A stretch of 64,000 nt of DNA from the NCBI GenBank assembly GCA_019914945.1, contig CM034109.1, positions 10,222,479 through 10,286,478 on the forward strand. The letters run 5' to 3'. Source of the stretch: Typha latifolia. Its lineage: Eukaryota; Streptophyta; Magnoliopsida; Poales; Typhaceae. The translations under genes were made by a program, and so were the position numbers. Of the stretch, positions 35,331 to 49,600 are shown piece by piece (positions within the stretch are counted from its first letter, which is position 1; each line of letters opens with the position of its first letter). The notes beneath the pieces are model-generated. The model saw only the letters and a list, made by a program, of their open reading frames with translations. It had not been told where the DNA came from and did no database searches.

Positions 35331-38178
35331 ATGGCCACGAAGAACCCATTCGATCTCCTCGGAGACGACGACAGCGACGACCTATCTCACCTCGTCGCGG
35401 CTCAGCAGCATAAGACCGAGAAAAAGCCGGCGTCCGCTGCGGCGGCGCCGCCAGCCGTGGCTAAGCTGCCGGCCAAGCCTGTACCACCAACTCAAGCTGG
35501 TGAGTTCCAAAATGTTCGTTTTCTCTATTGAATGATTTTTGCAATGGGTACTATGCAACATGTGATTTCGTTGTGTTCTCTAATGAGATTTTAGAGATTT
35601 ATACTACCAAAGTTGGTTTCTTCTTCCATCTTTCTGTGGGTTTACCTTTTCTGGCATCGTTTCTAGTTAAGGAGGCGAGGGGTAATACTGCACCGACAAG
35701 AGGTGGGGCCAGTCGAGGCGGGTTCGGGCGTGGTGGACGCGGACAAGGGGGTGGAGCAGGCCAAAGACGAGATTTTGGGAACGGAAGTGGCAGGTTTTCC
35801 GGAGGATATGGTGGCGGTGGGGGTGGTGGAATAGGAGGAGAAGATGGCGATGCCAATAGACCTCTGGAGAGGGACCGTGCGCCCCGTCAGCCCTACCGTG
35901 GAGGCCGTCGTGGTGGATATGGGAGTGGGGAGACTGGAGGTGACTCTGAAGGGCCGCCGCGCCGTATGTATGAGCGCCGCAGTGGCACCGGTCGTGGGTA
36001 TGAGATGAAACGTGAAGGTTCCGGGAGGGGGAATTGGGGAACTGCAACTGATGACACACTATTGCAGTTAAGACCTTAAATTCAATTCTTCTATCTTCTT
36101 CTGATGATATTTATATGCGAGGAAAAACTTTGTTGTGCTATTGATGAAGGAAATAGAAATCAAATGATGGTATTGTTTAATTGGTTAGGGAAACTGAGGA
36201 AACGATCAACGTAGAAGAGAAGGTTGTGGTTTCTGAGAAGCAGAAAGAGCAGGAAGATGTGCCAACACCGGAGATAACTAAGGAGGGCATTGCAAATGAA
36301 GCAGGGGAAAAAGAACCAGAGGATAAGGTATTGTTTCCTCATTCCTGGTCTCTTCATGTTTTTGCTGGCTCTGAAAAGGTGTTTACATACTTATCTCCAG
36401 TCATGGCAAAGTAGAGATCTTAAAGTCATTCTTTTGTCCAAGTTGCGTATTCTAGAGTAAGATATGTGCTTTTTGAGATAATGCCAATTCCGTTATCTCT
36501 GATGTTCATTTTAATCCATCAATGTAGAAATTAATGGCGGTGTGGTTCAATAAGACATGTAATCTCTTTATCTCTTTTGATTAGGTAATTCATCTCAATT
36601 GCTAGTTCATTAGAATGGTAGTGTGTATCAAGTTGTGGGAGTACATCTAGATCTAGTGACTAGTGTTGACAACTTTGGCATTGGATAAACAACTATTGTT
36701 GATATGTAATTTAGATCCCACTGTTCTACTAAATTCCTATATAGTTCTGTAGACCTGGTATTTCTTCAGCTGGCCACCCTATATGCATTCCTTGCCCTCT
36801 ATAATTTCAGCAGATAAGCTTTATTCACTTCTCTATGTTGGTTAATGAACATCATCCTCAAAGGATCTTCAAAGTGTTCTTCAAGGCCGATCCAATGGGT
36901 CTTGCTTGGTGTAAGCTAAATATATGGAAGACTCTATTTCACCCGTCCGATAGCAATTACTTTTATTTTGTAGCAGATCAAGGCATTGATTTTCTCTTAT
37001 TTTTCAGTATAAATTCAAGTAGCTGCCATACAATAAACTTATTGCATAAATATGTATGGATGTGTGTTGTAATCTCTCAGCCTCTCCTTTTCCTGTCTGT
37101 GTGTGTGTATGTGTTCATTGTACTTCAGAAGTGCTACATGTTACTTCATTTATGTTGTTAAAATTGTACTAGAGAATTGGTTTTGTTTAGGCACAATTTG
37201 GCTGAATGAGCATTTCTTGCTTGCTACACATTAGTTTTCAATTATTAAAATCTCTTGATAGCTTTCATTCATAGAATAGATTCTTATTTGGCCCACTGAG
37301 TCTTAAAAATGGTTTTTTTTTTTTTTGTAACTCTTTGTATTGAGGGGCAGGCATGTTAAGAGTGAACAATTACATCGTAACATGTTTCAACCTCCTCTTG
37401 ATGTTCTCACAATTCAGTTGTTATTGGAAGTGAAGATCCGTTTAGTTATGAATTTCAAGCATCCTTTTCATACTAACTAGTTTTTTCTTTCTATTCTTGA
37501 GCACTTGCAGTCTCTCATATTACTTTAAGCTAAATTGTGTAGGAGATGACATTGGATGAGTATGAGAAAATAAGGGAGGAGAAGAGAAAAGCGCTACTTG
37601 CCCTGAAGTCTGAGGAGAGGAAGGTTGAAATAGATAAGGAGTTGCAGTCAATGCAGCAGCTTTCATTGAAGAAGGGTAATGAAGAGGTCTTTGTGAAGTT
37701 GGTAAGATCGTTCTGGTATTTGTCTATGTATTAGTTTTAGTGTCTTTTTTGTAATAATCATTTGTCTTCTTATTAGGGTTCTGATAAGGACTCTATGAAA
37801 AAGAAGGAAAATGCTGAGCGTGATGAACGAGTAAAAAAGGTATCAGCATCATAATTCTTTTTTCAATAATATCTTGAGAGTCTTTGCCTGTTAACAATTA
37901 TAATATTAGTGGAAGGGATTGTCTGTCTTTGCTAGTTTGTCAGCCTGAATGAGTTCCTAATTGTCATCTTTCTTTGCTAGTCTCTCAGCATCAATGAATT
38001 TCTAAAGCCAGCTGGAGGAGAAAGGTCTTATGGTCCAGGCGGCCGTGGGCGCGGTCGTGGCAGAGGGCGAGGCGAGCAAGGAGCATTTGGAGGCAGTTTT
38101 GGTGGAAGCACAAGAGGACTGACTGCCGCACCTTCTATCGAAGACCAACAACAATTTCCTACGCTTGGTGGAAAATAA
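35331..38178 (+). CDS. RGG-repeat nuclear RNA-binding protein (Stm1/HABP4 family)
   Basis: Six exons: 35331-35499, 35667-36066, 36189-36327, 37543-37701, 37777-37839 and 37981-38178; 375 residues with phase closed. The N-terminus MATKNPFDLLGDDDSDDLSHL is the conserved Stm1-like start. Exon 2 encodes a Gly/Arg-rich region with many RGG/GGRG units and GRGNWG. Exon 4 has the HABP4 core (EMTLDEYEKIREEKRKALLAL). The last exon has a second RG box (GRGRGRGRGRG) and ends FPTLGGK. Arabidopsis RGGA-type proteins bind RNA, associate with ribosomes and influence salt and drought tolerance. The start follows from homology and the first good ATG in frame; an upstream ORF lies in the leader. Confidence 0.94.
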
Positions 38179-39393
38179 AGAACATCATGTGTTCCATCTT
38201 TACTGCCCCCCCCTTCAGTTTTGTTATTTCCTACCTCACGAGGATTTGATAGAATAATCGTGCTTCTTGTTCTTTATTTATTCGGTCTCTTGTCTTCAGG
38301 GATGTATATCTGACTTAAGTGTTCGAAACAGTAGAGTCTAATTATGTGTCCAGACCGTTGCTTGCTAGTTGTTATTATGTTTTTGGAATATCCTCGCCTT
38401 GCTGATTCTAGCTTTTATCAATTTAATTGATCTTGTTCTGTTCAATATGTTTTTTGGGGGTAAATTTATACTGTTCGAGTGCTTCTATACGAATGCATGA
38501 AATATATGGATCTACAATTTGACGGAATAATTTACTTCTCTTCACTTTGAATTGAAATTATTTTAATTTGAGTTTAAAATAAGTTTAATTTTAAGTCTCT
38601 TTAAATTTGTTAAATTTAATTTAGATTTGAATCAAGCTTAATTTAAAATATATATATTAATAGAAATTTTTATTTAGAAAAGATATTATAAGATTAATAT
38701 TTAGAACTAAATTCTATAAGTAATCGAGTAGGCTCATGATCGATCTTAATTTAAAATTATTTTTTTACTTATTTTAAAAGATTAATCTCGGGACTGATGA
38801 TCAAGCTTAATTTAAATTATTTTCGAACTTATATTTAAAAATTAAACTCGACCCACCTTAACCGAGATAGCCCGAGCTTAACCGAGCTAGCCGCTTGATT
38901 AAACTTCAGGCTATGATTTGCAGGAGACATATTGCTGCATCAGTCATCACTTCCGCAGTAATGATTTGACATTTTATAAACACTGAAATGATGCTTCAAA
39001 GACAAGCAAATGGATGTCAAGTCTCGTCGGACGTAGCATCACATCACACCAAAAACAGTTCTTTTTTACTTTCAGATTCTCCTTTTAATTCTCTCTGGAA
39101 GAGTACTCTGTAAAGATGACACTCTGACAGTATTTTGATGAAAATATTACTTGCGCTGCATTCACAGCAAAAACAGTAAACCTGAGATTCGTAAATTGAT
39201 GATAATTATGACATTTCTTCTATAAATTAGAACGTACGTAACCATGTAACGGCAAAATGATTGCTAAAAGATGCATTACAAAAGAGAGAATAACAGGAGA
39301 TGGACAAGGAAAAGAACAGAAGAAAAGACTGGAGAAAGAATACACAGTGAATTCCGCATGTCTATGAGAATAACATGCTCTTTAAGAGAATCT
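38179..39393. other. spacer between the RGG gene and the USP-kinase gene (convergent)
   Basis: Both genes end here. The first 150 bases are the RGG 3' UTR and the last 200 probably the kinase 3' UTR. Between them lies an AT-rich repeat. Confidence 0.5.
38520..38905. repeat. AT-rich dispersed repeat, copy 2 (tentative)
   Basis: Shares its word content (taatttaaa, tttgaatcaagctt, gattaaact, cgagct) with the inverted segment at 5885-6300. Likely the same family of old non-autonomous repeat. Boundaries are estimates. Confidence 0.3.
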
Positions 39394-42300
39394 TCAACAT
39401 CTGCGCATGAGGTTCTCCCTCTCTCGACCCCAAGTTGCTCTTATAGCCTCATGAGATCCCGCCTTAAGTGCATTTGGAGCCTCCTGTCTCACAGGACCAC
39501 TATACTCTCGATGATGCTGCTGGTCTGGCAGAATTCTTCTACTCCTATTTCCGGTTTCATAATTAGGTGTAGAAGCGCAACCAGATTCCATGACCATGTC
39601 GCCCTCCAATATGCGCAGAACCTTGGTAGATAATTCCACAACAATATCAGCACTTTAGCAGAGAACAATCATCAAATGTTATCGATGAATATTCTTCAGA
39701 CTTACCTGAGACATTCGAGGCCTTGCATGTGGATCGCGTCTGATGCACAACAACGCTGCATGCAACATACAGTAGACCTCATGTTCACAGTAAGAGGTTC
39801 CCAGACGAGGATCTATGAGCTCATCAATTGCATATTCTTCCAGTAAAGGACGAGCCTGTTGCAATTAACAGAACATGCAAAACCAAAATATTATTCTCTT
39901 TTTCATTGTCAGTAGTCGTTAGATAGACAGGTAGTTCACCAATAGATAATAACTGAGATTTGAGCAGATGAGGTGGATAAATTTATGTTATCAGAATTTC
40001 GTATGTCCCATACAAAACATATCAACTTACCCATTCTGTGAGGCACTGTTGACCCTTTGGTCGGTTAATATCAATGGCCTTCCGTCCAGTGACTAGTTCC
40101 ACAAGTACCACTCCAAAGGAATAGACATCAGCCTTTTCTGTTATTTGCCCACTCTGAGCATATTCTGGGGCCAGATACCTGTGAATCAGTTGACAAATTA
40201 GATTACTCCATTTCCTCCCATAAAAGATATATGCATATTTCATGTTTCATCTTAACATTTACCCAAAAGTGCCGATTACTCTAGTTTCCACTCCCATGTC
40301 TCCATCAGGCTGCCACCTAGCCAAGCCAAAATCTCCGACCTTGGGAAAACAAATGATACAGGTCAGATTGCATAAGAATTTGCAGTTCAAACACTGCTTC
40401 AAAATCAAGATGCAAATGGAACTTTTGTTTGATTAATGATTTTCAATGAGAACCATAAGTTTGTGCAGCTGTTCATGCAAATGTAGTTTGTGCAAATGCC
40501 GCTTCCAGAAAATGTCTCAATTTTTATACTGTCCTGTCCTTTGATGAATGTTTTATAAAAATGTCATTGCAATAAAGTGAACAAGATATATTCTAACAAA
40601 TCATCAACATGAATGTGGCATAATGAGATCAACAGGGAGTAGATTTTATTAAGCTAATCTTGCAGAAAGAAAAGACCTCCAAGAATAGAAAGCAAATCCT
40701 ATGGTAAAAAAATAGTCCGCTGGCCTAGCAAACTCAAGAAACCAAAACTGTTGAAAGGGCAAGAAGGTTGGGACAGAGAAATAAGTGTGTATATCCAGAC
40801 TTGATTTGAAGGTTTTGATCATGCTCCAGAAATGACCATCCAACATGCAACAAGAAAAATCGTACAAAAGAATAAACAAAATCTAGCTACACCGACATAA
40901 AGTCCAAAAGAGGAGTAGAGGGTCATACCAGTGGTTCAAAATCATGTGTGACAAGAATGTTGTTTGGCCTCATATCACGATGAACTATGCAACCCACTCT
41001 GCACTCTTCATGAAGGTATCGCAATCCTCGAGCAGCTCCAACGGCAATCTTTTGTCTTGCGGACCACTCCAATGGTTCTCTATTACGACCTACAAAACAT
41101 CCAATATCACAAAACAATAATGATCTTAGGGACGACCCTCAGGAGAAAGGTTCTGATTTAAACTATAAACAATTTGGCGATTCAGACATCAGCAGGCTGA
41201 TGGATGGCACTGGAGTGCTCCATCCAGGCACTTCTATTGTGCAGACTCCAAGAGTATCGTTGTGTCAAAGAATCAGCCTATTAGCCGCATTAGCAATATA
41301 CTATATCCAGAAGACTAGTGAAAAAACATAATTTTTTATAACTTGCCAATTGACATGACAATTAAACTCCAAAATCGAACTATATTAAAGAAATGGTAAT
41401 AAAAAGGGATTATTATACTATGATGTCCTAAGAAGAAAGCTGATCATGATATCACCCCATGAGCGCTCCTTCAGCAACTGTAGGATTAAGCATTTTCATT
41501 TATCTGGCTTATGAGAACCTGAGCAAGGCATATAACACATGAACAGTCAATAATTACTTACCATAAAGATGAGAATCCAATGATCCATTGCAGATATATT
41601 CATAAACCAGCAATCTCCTATTATCCTCGACACAAAATCCGATCAACATTACGACATTACGATGTTGTGCGCAGCTCAGAACTTCTACCTCTGAGCAGAA
41701 CTCGTGATCACCCTGGGAACTAGCAAGTTTGTGTTGCTTGACAGCAATTGCCTGACCATCTGGCAGAACGCCTCTATGAACAGATCCAAATCCCCCTTCG
41801 GCCAAGAAATTTGCTTTTGAGAAGCCACCAGTAGCAAGTTCCAGTTCAGAGTAGCTGAACCACCTCGGAGGTTTTCCAAACACAGGTGCTTTATGTTGAC
41901 ATATTGAACATAAAGGAGGTGGCCCAGGAGGTGCATTTCTAGATAATGACACAGCTTCTCTAACATTTCCTCTGAAGTTTATGTCGGATCTGCTGCTCAA
42001 AGTGCCAATTCCAGCCTCCCGATCAAGTTTAGAGAATTTCTCCAGCAAAGCTTTGGAGGTTGGGATACAGATATTACTATCTTGTCCTTGAGAAACTTTG
42101 GGGACCCGTTTTGAGGATGAGCATCCACCACAAAGGATCTCTGCCATCCAAGGCTGAAAATCTAAGGTTGCCGGAGGGCTTAAACTTTCACTATCAGAAT
42201 CTGAGCTATTTATATTTAAATTTTGGAGTTCATCCTTACTTTCTGGCACATTTTTCGTAATGCATCCATTCATTTCAGAAGCACAAAAAGGTGAAGTTCC

Positions 42301-43600
42301 AGGATCTGAACTTGAGACAGAGGATGTTCCAGCTTCTGTACCAGTGAAAGGTGTCTCTATTTCTGGGCTACTAGATGGCGTTACTGCTGGCCCTCGAATG
42401 GACTTCCGAGGTTCTCTGGTATCCTTTGACGTTTTACCTATTGACTTATCCAACTCAGCCGTTAATGGACAGGGCAATCGAGACTCTTTTTCGGGAGACC
42501 CAACCAGGTTTAAGCGAAGAACTTTTGGTTGAGAACGCTTCATGACAACAATGTTGCATTGTAGCTCTTCCATGCATCGCTTCTCCTCATGTTTCAGATC
42601 CCTGTACATAAGTAAGACAGACCTCTCAAGAAATTGAAGCAAAAACGAAAAATACAAGCAACCATCCACTTTGAAAATAAAATATGGATTAAAAAGAAAA
42701 AGGAAAAGCCAAAACTACTAAGAAAATTTGAACAGCACAAGTTATCTCAGTATTTCAGAAAGAAAATATTTCAGTCTTTCAGAACAGAATGTCAGAAGTT
42801 AACAATTACTTATCCAACACAACCCAGTTTGCCTGAGAACGCTTGGATTCAGCAGCCACTGCACCACAAGGTGATCCAGAAACAATCTTTATCTTTACAT
42901 TGATCTACAGGACAGTTGGAAGAAATTGATTTGCTAGTCAAATAAGAAAACCAAGCAGGACAAAAGGCAACAATAATTCACAAACCTTACTAGGGTCATA
43001 CACATCATGAAGTAGAAGCATCATCTGAGAACATGATTCTGTAATATCAGATTTCTGCTCCAAAATAGTACCAGAATGCGACCTCCTGTGACCACTTGCA
43101 CAGTCTCCTGAAAATCTTGGAAATCCCCATAATTTTCTACCTGAAATATGAAAGACTAATAAGGTTATAGGTCATTAATATGATAACTAATAGGACAATA
43201 AAAGATCAAGAACAGAAAGATATTGCAGAGAATCTTAAAAATGAGGTCCAGAAGATATGATGGAAGCACACATCATGCATTTCCAATTTTAAGATAAGAG
43301 AAAAGTCGTGTTCGTCTATGCTATATAATTAGTTAGCTACTCCAAACCGACAGAAACCGGAGTAAATTATAACCAAAAAAAAAAAAAAAATGGAGAACTT
43401 TGAGAAATGATACCAGAACTCTGTGGAAGAACGACAACCAGAAGTGTGATGCAATCGCCAGGTTGAACAACATGAGTTAAAGCCCACACGAGGGCGGTCT
43501 TCGGGATCTCTTTAGAAGCCTTAATTGCGACCACGACCTTCTCGGTGGGATCACCGGCCTTGTCTACCTCCCCACTCTTCTGCTTCTGAGTAGAACTCAT
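39394..43600 (-). CDS. protein kinase with N-terminal USP-like domain (At3g13690/At1g55200-like)
   Basis: Nine exons on the minus strand: 43600-43414, 43140-42986, 42904-42810, 42601-41562, 41089-40929, 40339-40263, 40178-40031, 39855-39706 and 39621-39394; 746 residues, phase closed. Residues about 20-150 form a universal-stress-protein-like segment ([24 protein letters not shown]). A Ser-rich linker follows, then a kinase domain from about 405: glycine loop [11 protein letters not shown], Lys433 in [14 protein letters not shown] with Asp531, DFG with Asp549, YLAPEY, and [14 protein letters not shown]. There is no membrane span, so it is probably cytoplasmic. Database names call this family 'inactive kinase', yet all three catalytic residues are present here. 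Substrates are unknown. Confidence 0.94.
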
Positions 43601-46589
43601 CTCGCCCTTCAAGATCCGACCAAATACCCCCCCTCAATTAAACTACTACGCAGCAGTCAAAACAAGAGAACGATGAAGCCCAGCAGTAGAAGAAAGTTAA
43701 GAACCAAGGCAAGACAAAACTCCTCATCACTGCAATTGCTAATGTTTCCAGGCAGAAGTGCAAACCGACATCGGAATCAAACACTACCTGTTGCAATCAC
43801 TGTTTGTAGCAATCATGGTAGAAGAAAGACGCTTTCAAACTGCTCAGATGTTAGTAGAACTCATTTACTCCAACCAACCTAAATTTAATATCCTCGAAGT
43901 TTCTTTCATTTCTTATTTCTTGTACTCTCTCCAGCCCAGGCGCTCGGTCTGGTAGCTGGACTAGTGAAGAAGATACCTCTTTTTCTTACCCCCGATCAAA
44001 CGCTATAGTCCAATAAAAATGTCCAAGCTGTAACTTTGTAATGCAGTTGGATAGTAGAAAAGGTAAAAGCAGCTAACAGATAATTCAAGCAAACAGATGC
44101 ACTGTTCTCGTGAATGTACCACCACTGTTGATGGAAAACGACGGAGAAGAAAAGGAATGCACCAGGTCAGCTTCTACAGTAACAAGCTCCTTGGGCCCTT
44201 GGAAGTTATGAGAGGATTTCAAAATAGAACCCTAGAAAATTTTGAAACCAAAAGCAGTTAAACCACCGGTAAGAAGCTTAGTTGACCTCCAAATCGGCCT
44301 TCGACCAGCTCACCGAATTGATAAGAGAACTCGAGCAAAACTAGAATCGAACGAAGGATGGAAAACTTCAAGATTTCTTCCTTGGATAACTCCCAGATAG
44401 CTTTCCAAAATCAAAATTTTTCTACTTCACGCACCCAAAAGACCAGTGGTATACTCAAATCCGAGCTAAGAAACACCACTCCACGCATCCAAATACTACC
44501 TCAGAAGAGTACCATTTGAAATCGATCCAAGACCAGGAAGAAGAGCAGAAAAGGCGCGAACTCGAGGACTTCCAAATGGAGATCACCGGCGCTTGATCCT
44601 TCCTCCAGATCAGGAAAACTATATAGAAACTCTAACCTTAATCATCTTCAAATGGAAATAGAGATCTCACTAATTCCCCCACAAAAGAACTCTCTCCCTT
44701 GGTTACTCCATTAACTATAATACCGCAGATCGCCGTCGAACAGTACTCCTCCAAAAGCACCCCTCCACGTCTATCGTTATTACGAAAGCGCCCTGGTCCA
44801 TATTTAACGGCACAACTGGATCAGTCACAGCCGTTTAAGTTATATTACAATAATTTCCATCTCTCACCTTATTTTTATTGATTTATTCCGTTTGAACCCT
44901 GCCTTTTCATTATTTACAAACAAATGGAGCATTACAAAGTTGCTTTAAGCTGAGCAGGGTTAAGGTTAGAGGCTGCTCGCCAGACTAATAATTGGGTTTC
45001 TGTAAAACAATTTCAGGAAAATTACCGGGTGTGAAATGAAATTTTGCTTGAGTAAAATTTTCACGTCCATTTGGTACAACCTCCAGATTGGCGTTGTTAA
45101 TGTGTCCACTTGACCGGAGTAATCCGGGGTCCTGTTCACAATTAAGGCCAGATTTGTCCTGCTCACTGATCAGACGGCCCAGAGACGACGTACACCGGTA
45201 CACGTCGTAATACAGCTTCATCTAATTATGAAATCTTGTTCGACTTCTCAGATCGGACGGTGGAGACCGGTAGTCCAGATTCGATATCTGAATCACGTGA
45301 ACAGAGGATAACATGGATCAGAGCCGTCAGTTTCGTTTTTTGGGTCTCCAGAGCCTGACACGTACTCCATTGCTCGTACGTCTCTTCAGACCGCGGGTTG
45401 CGTGTCACCTGCGGCTGCACTTGGGCAGGCAATTCATCATCACAATTCCGGGAAACGCGGCTGCCTGTGCGGGAAACGGATATTTAAATCAAAAAGATTT
45501 GTTTTCCTTTTTTTATATATATAAAAAGAGAGAGAGAGAGTGAGAGAGAGCTGTATTAATGATATCTTCAACCAGGATCTATAAATATCTTGAATGTATT
45601 AATGAGAATAGCAACGGTGAATCTGATGAAGGACGATATCATATCTATTATATTCTATATCTCTTAAATCCGTACATTGTAGAATTTTTAATGTAACTTT
45701 TTCCTTTTAACATTTTAGGTTTGCAAAATTAATGGCACCTACCTCTTCATAAATTGGTTGGCACCTTATTACGATAAGAGAAAAAGAAACTCATTGCCTT
45801 CTTACGAGATTCGCGTTTCCCGTCACGTTGGCTTGCACACCCATTAATTCCCGCGCACATGGCCTCGCAAACGTCGTAACTTTGAGGCTACGTTCGTAAA
45901 TAACTCGACTCGACAAGGCAAGGGCATTTCTGCATCTCTCGAACCCACGTGGGAGGAGGGGGGGAGGGGTGGGGGGACCGCAGACAGATGGGCCCCAGCC
46001 GCCGCCGTTACCTCCCCGTCATCATAATTGCACGTCAATTCGAACGGCGGATTACGGCGTTATCCTGTGGTTGGCGTCACTCGCGGATCGGGTCAAGGAT
46101 CGGAAGGTTCTAATATAAAAATAAACAAGAATATAGAATGGGTTTCGTTGTGATCTTATAATAGATGGGATTAGTCCCTCTTCCGTGCATCGCAATTCAT
46201 AATTAATGAGAGCCAGTGTTAAAATACTAGAAGCGGCCGTATATTTAATCAGATCTTATTGGGCAATTATTTAGTTAATTAATGGGGGTTACTTGAAAAC
46301 GTTTGTTAGGTGGGTGGGAGTTGGGAATTAATGAGTTCCCGTCCAAAGCCCTGGATTTGTCTTCTTCTCCACCTAAGCAAGTCTGATTAGTAGTTACGGC
46401 AGAACACTTCATGCACGTGTCTCGGGTGCTGGTCTTTTTGTTTTTGTGGGTGGGATTTTGTTACAATAGCAGTTGCACTAAAGTTAGTCCGACTGCCCTG
46501 TATAACATTATACTAATCCCTATAATTAATTAGTCTACTTTCTTGCACGTAATGCTCGATAATCTCCTATCCGTCAGCAAATCTAACTA

Positions 46590-46622
<33 letters not shown>

Positions 46623-49600
46623 AAAACATCATCTCTGCATGAATGATTGGTTCATTACGGTCAGGGAAATGCATCCAAGATGCCTCCTTCCTTGGCGCCG
46701 GTATCGACTGTCCCGAGAAACCAAGTGGGGTTCAAATGATAAGGGTCGTAATTCGTGAGGCTAAAGTGTGTGATTCGTAGTTCAAGAAAGATGCTTTCAG
46801 GTCATCAAAAATCCTGATTGCTTGACACTACTTATCCAAGAAAGATATCTCTGGTCCACCACTCTCCCTCCTCCCTCTCCCCTCCCCTGAGATTTGAATG
46901 TTATCAGATGGCTTTTTCTTTACTAGTTTTGGCTTTACTCCTGTCCTGGGAGTGATCAACTTGCCACAATTTGACAAGCGTCAGATGTCAAAAATCTTTG
47001 CAAACTTGCTTGCTTTCTAACAACAAAAATGGCAAACGACTGATATAAAAGAAAAAGTGACATGAAGATGTACTGCAATAAACAGTTGGTGTTGGTTAGC
47101 ATTCACATTTAGAGAAGATGCCAAGTTGACACCTTTAAATGCCCACCGCTGTGTGCCAAAATTTACTGCAAATGGTTTGAGTTACTACTACAAGTCTCAT
47201 CTGCAGTACGTGACAAGCCTGTCACCTACCAAATTTAATTAAGGGGGCCCTCATCAGCAGAACTGCCCGACCATAGGAGGAGGAGCAGAAGGGATATGAA
47301 CTCAAACTCAAATTCAATCTCGAACTCGAAATTTAAACTTGGCATAGAGGGAAAGCAATGGATGCAGGAGAAGCAGGGCAGCAACATGTGCCCCCCGTGT
47401 TTCCTCAATCAACCAGCGGCAAGTTGGCTGCTGTACTGCCAAATGAACGCCACGTGCAAAAGATGCCTTCAGTTGAAGTTGGCATTGAATAAGGGGAGGA
47501 TCAGAAAACCACCAATAGATTCGCCAAGGGAAGCCATAAATCCATGAAATGAGATAGTCGAGTAATGCAAGCAAGTATACCTGACATGAACTGAAGTTTT
47601 ACGAACGTCTCTAAGTAAATCTTATTGAGGGATACGGAGTCTATGATGGGTTTGTGCAGCGAAATTGGAGGTTTTCAAGGCAAACAGAAGCTTGTGTGTC
47701 CCCTTCCTCAGAGCAATCTACCCTCTAAATGCAGGATCATGCCTTCCGACTGCTGAAAGATTCACTTTTTGGAGACTTTAATTTGTGACCTATTTACTTG
47801 CCTTTTTGTCAAGTAAGACAACTAGACGAGCATCTGCATACAGTTCTGGCCAGCCACCAAAATCTAGCAGATCAACTGGGCAATCTCTGTTCAGCAATCA
47901 GCATCACATGTTAAGATGGATTGCATCGTGTTCTTTTGGGATGAGCACCATTGTTATTGGAGGACATTGTGATGTGCTCTAAAGAATAATTATGGAAGTT
48001 TAGAGGTTTCTGTAGATTTATGCACACTGACACTGTCTCAGAAGGACTCAACTGTAACAACTGCATGCAGAGACTTGAAGCCACAAAGTAGTTGATAATA
48101 AAGGATTAGCGCAGAGAAGATCCAAACGCCTAAACAGTGGGAGACAATCCAGATCATTTGGAGAAAACAAGAGCAGAGATACTATTTCAGTAATTTCATG
48201 CAATAATGTTAGATGTATTACAACCCAGAACACCATCCAGGCCAATCAGCTTTAGACCAGCATTTCAACTGTGGAAATAATTGTTCCAATGGCGACAAGG
48301 AAAGTTAAGAAAAAGAAAATTGATTTATTTTGAGTGAGTCATTTTTGGAGAAAAATCACCATGGTAACAAATGGGCATGGACATTACAAAAATTCATGGA
48401 CCTTGGCAGGCTTGAACATATATATATATCTGACAAACAGCTATAGTAATTATGTCCTTTTCCAGACTTATAGAGCAATCTAATAATGCCCTCTGAATTA
48501 CTCATTGCAGGGTGCGCAATGACAACAGGATTTATCTTGCCTCAAGAGCATCCATATTCTTTGATATCAATGCAATCACTTCATGGCATTTTAACTCATC
48601 ATTTGTTCATGTATAGATCCAGATTGTTTCTAATATTATCTGAGACTGCATTTTTCATCAGAGATGGTCATCAGTCTGCATGAACACGACTGCAAGCATC
48701 CGAACCCTGAAAAACAAATTCAACTTGCTGAAATCAAATATACTTCCATATGAGTCCAAGGGTGTGATAAGCAACTTTAATAGTTCTAATGTACGATATA
48801 GTTACCCATCATAGTTTAATAGTTGTGCCATACTTTGTGGATATGAGACACTCATTGAGAGGCCACATCCCTCTTCACTCCCTCTTCTAATTAGACATCC
48901 AAAAGGAGTGATGGAGAATGTTTTGTTCATGTGTAGTTCAATACATTGAATTTACTTGAATGTGCAATCCAAATATGAATTAAACAAATAGGCAATAACA
49001 TATATTAAAATATAACCACTCAAGGTCTAAGCCAAAAGCAGATAATGCATGCAAATATGCAATGATGTAACCATTTATCTCTACATCCCAGTCCGTCACC
49101 CAATACTCAGTCTGAGCCCACATACCTGACTCACTTATTCAGCTTGGCTGCCGCAAGCCCACAACCATGATTATGTGGCTACATCACATAAGCATGGCAT
49201 ATGCAGCTCAACTACATGACAGCCGAACATCATGTTAGTGGTGCAATTCCTATGTGAGAAGGGTTACCCCCTATAACTAGACAATCTAGGAAAGAGTTGT
49301 TAGTCTTCTAGCTCCTATAGTGTCTACAAATAATCACATCTTCAAATTTAAGCCATATTACACAATCCATAAGCTTGATCTGATCTATCGCATCCCACTC
49401 TGGTCTCCAATGGCTCTTTTGTATTGCTGTTTCTATACTTACGACATCTGTAGCGCACAATACAATTATGTCCTTACTACCCCTTGTTCTAACTAAACAA
49501 TACGAAAAAAGAACGAAGGATTGAAAGCATGACAGTCAGTTAAAAACATTTTAATCAAAAAGATGGTATTATTCTCCATGGTATCATGCTCCAGTAGCTC

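Noticed and set aside
35528..36079. 183-codon frame taken as a separate gene
   Set aside because: Its first 46 codons are intron 1 of the RGG gene; only the part from 35667 belongs to the protein.
36835..37161. 108-codon frame in the large intron of the RGG gene
   Set aside because: No domain, and hydrophobic low-complexity sequence typical of T-rich introns.
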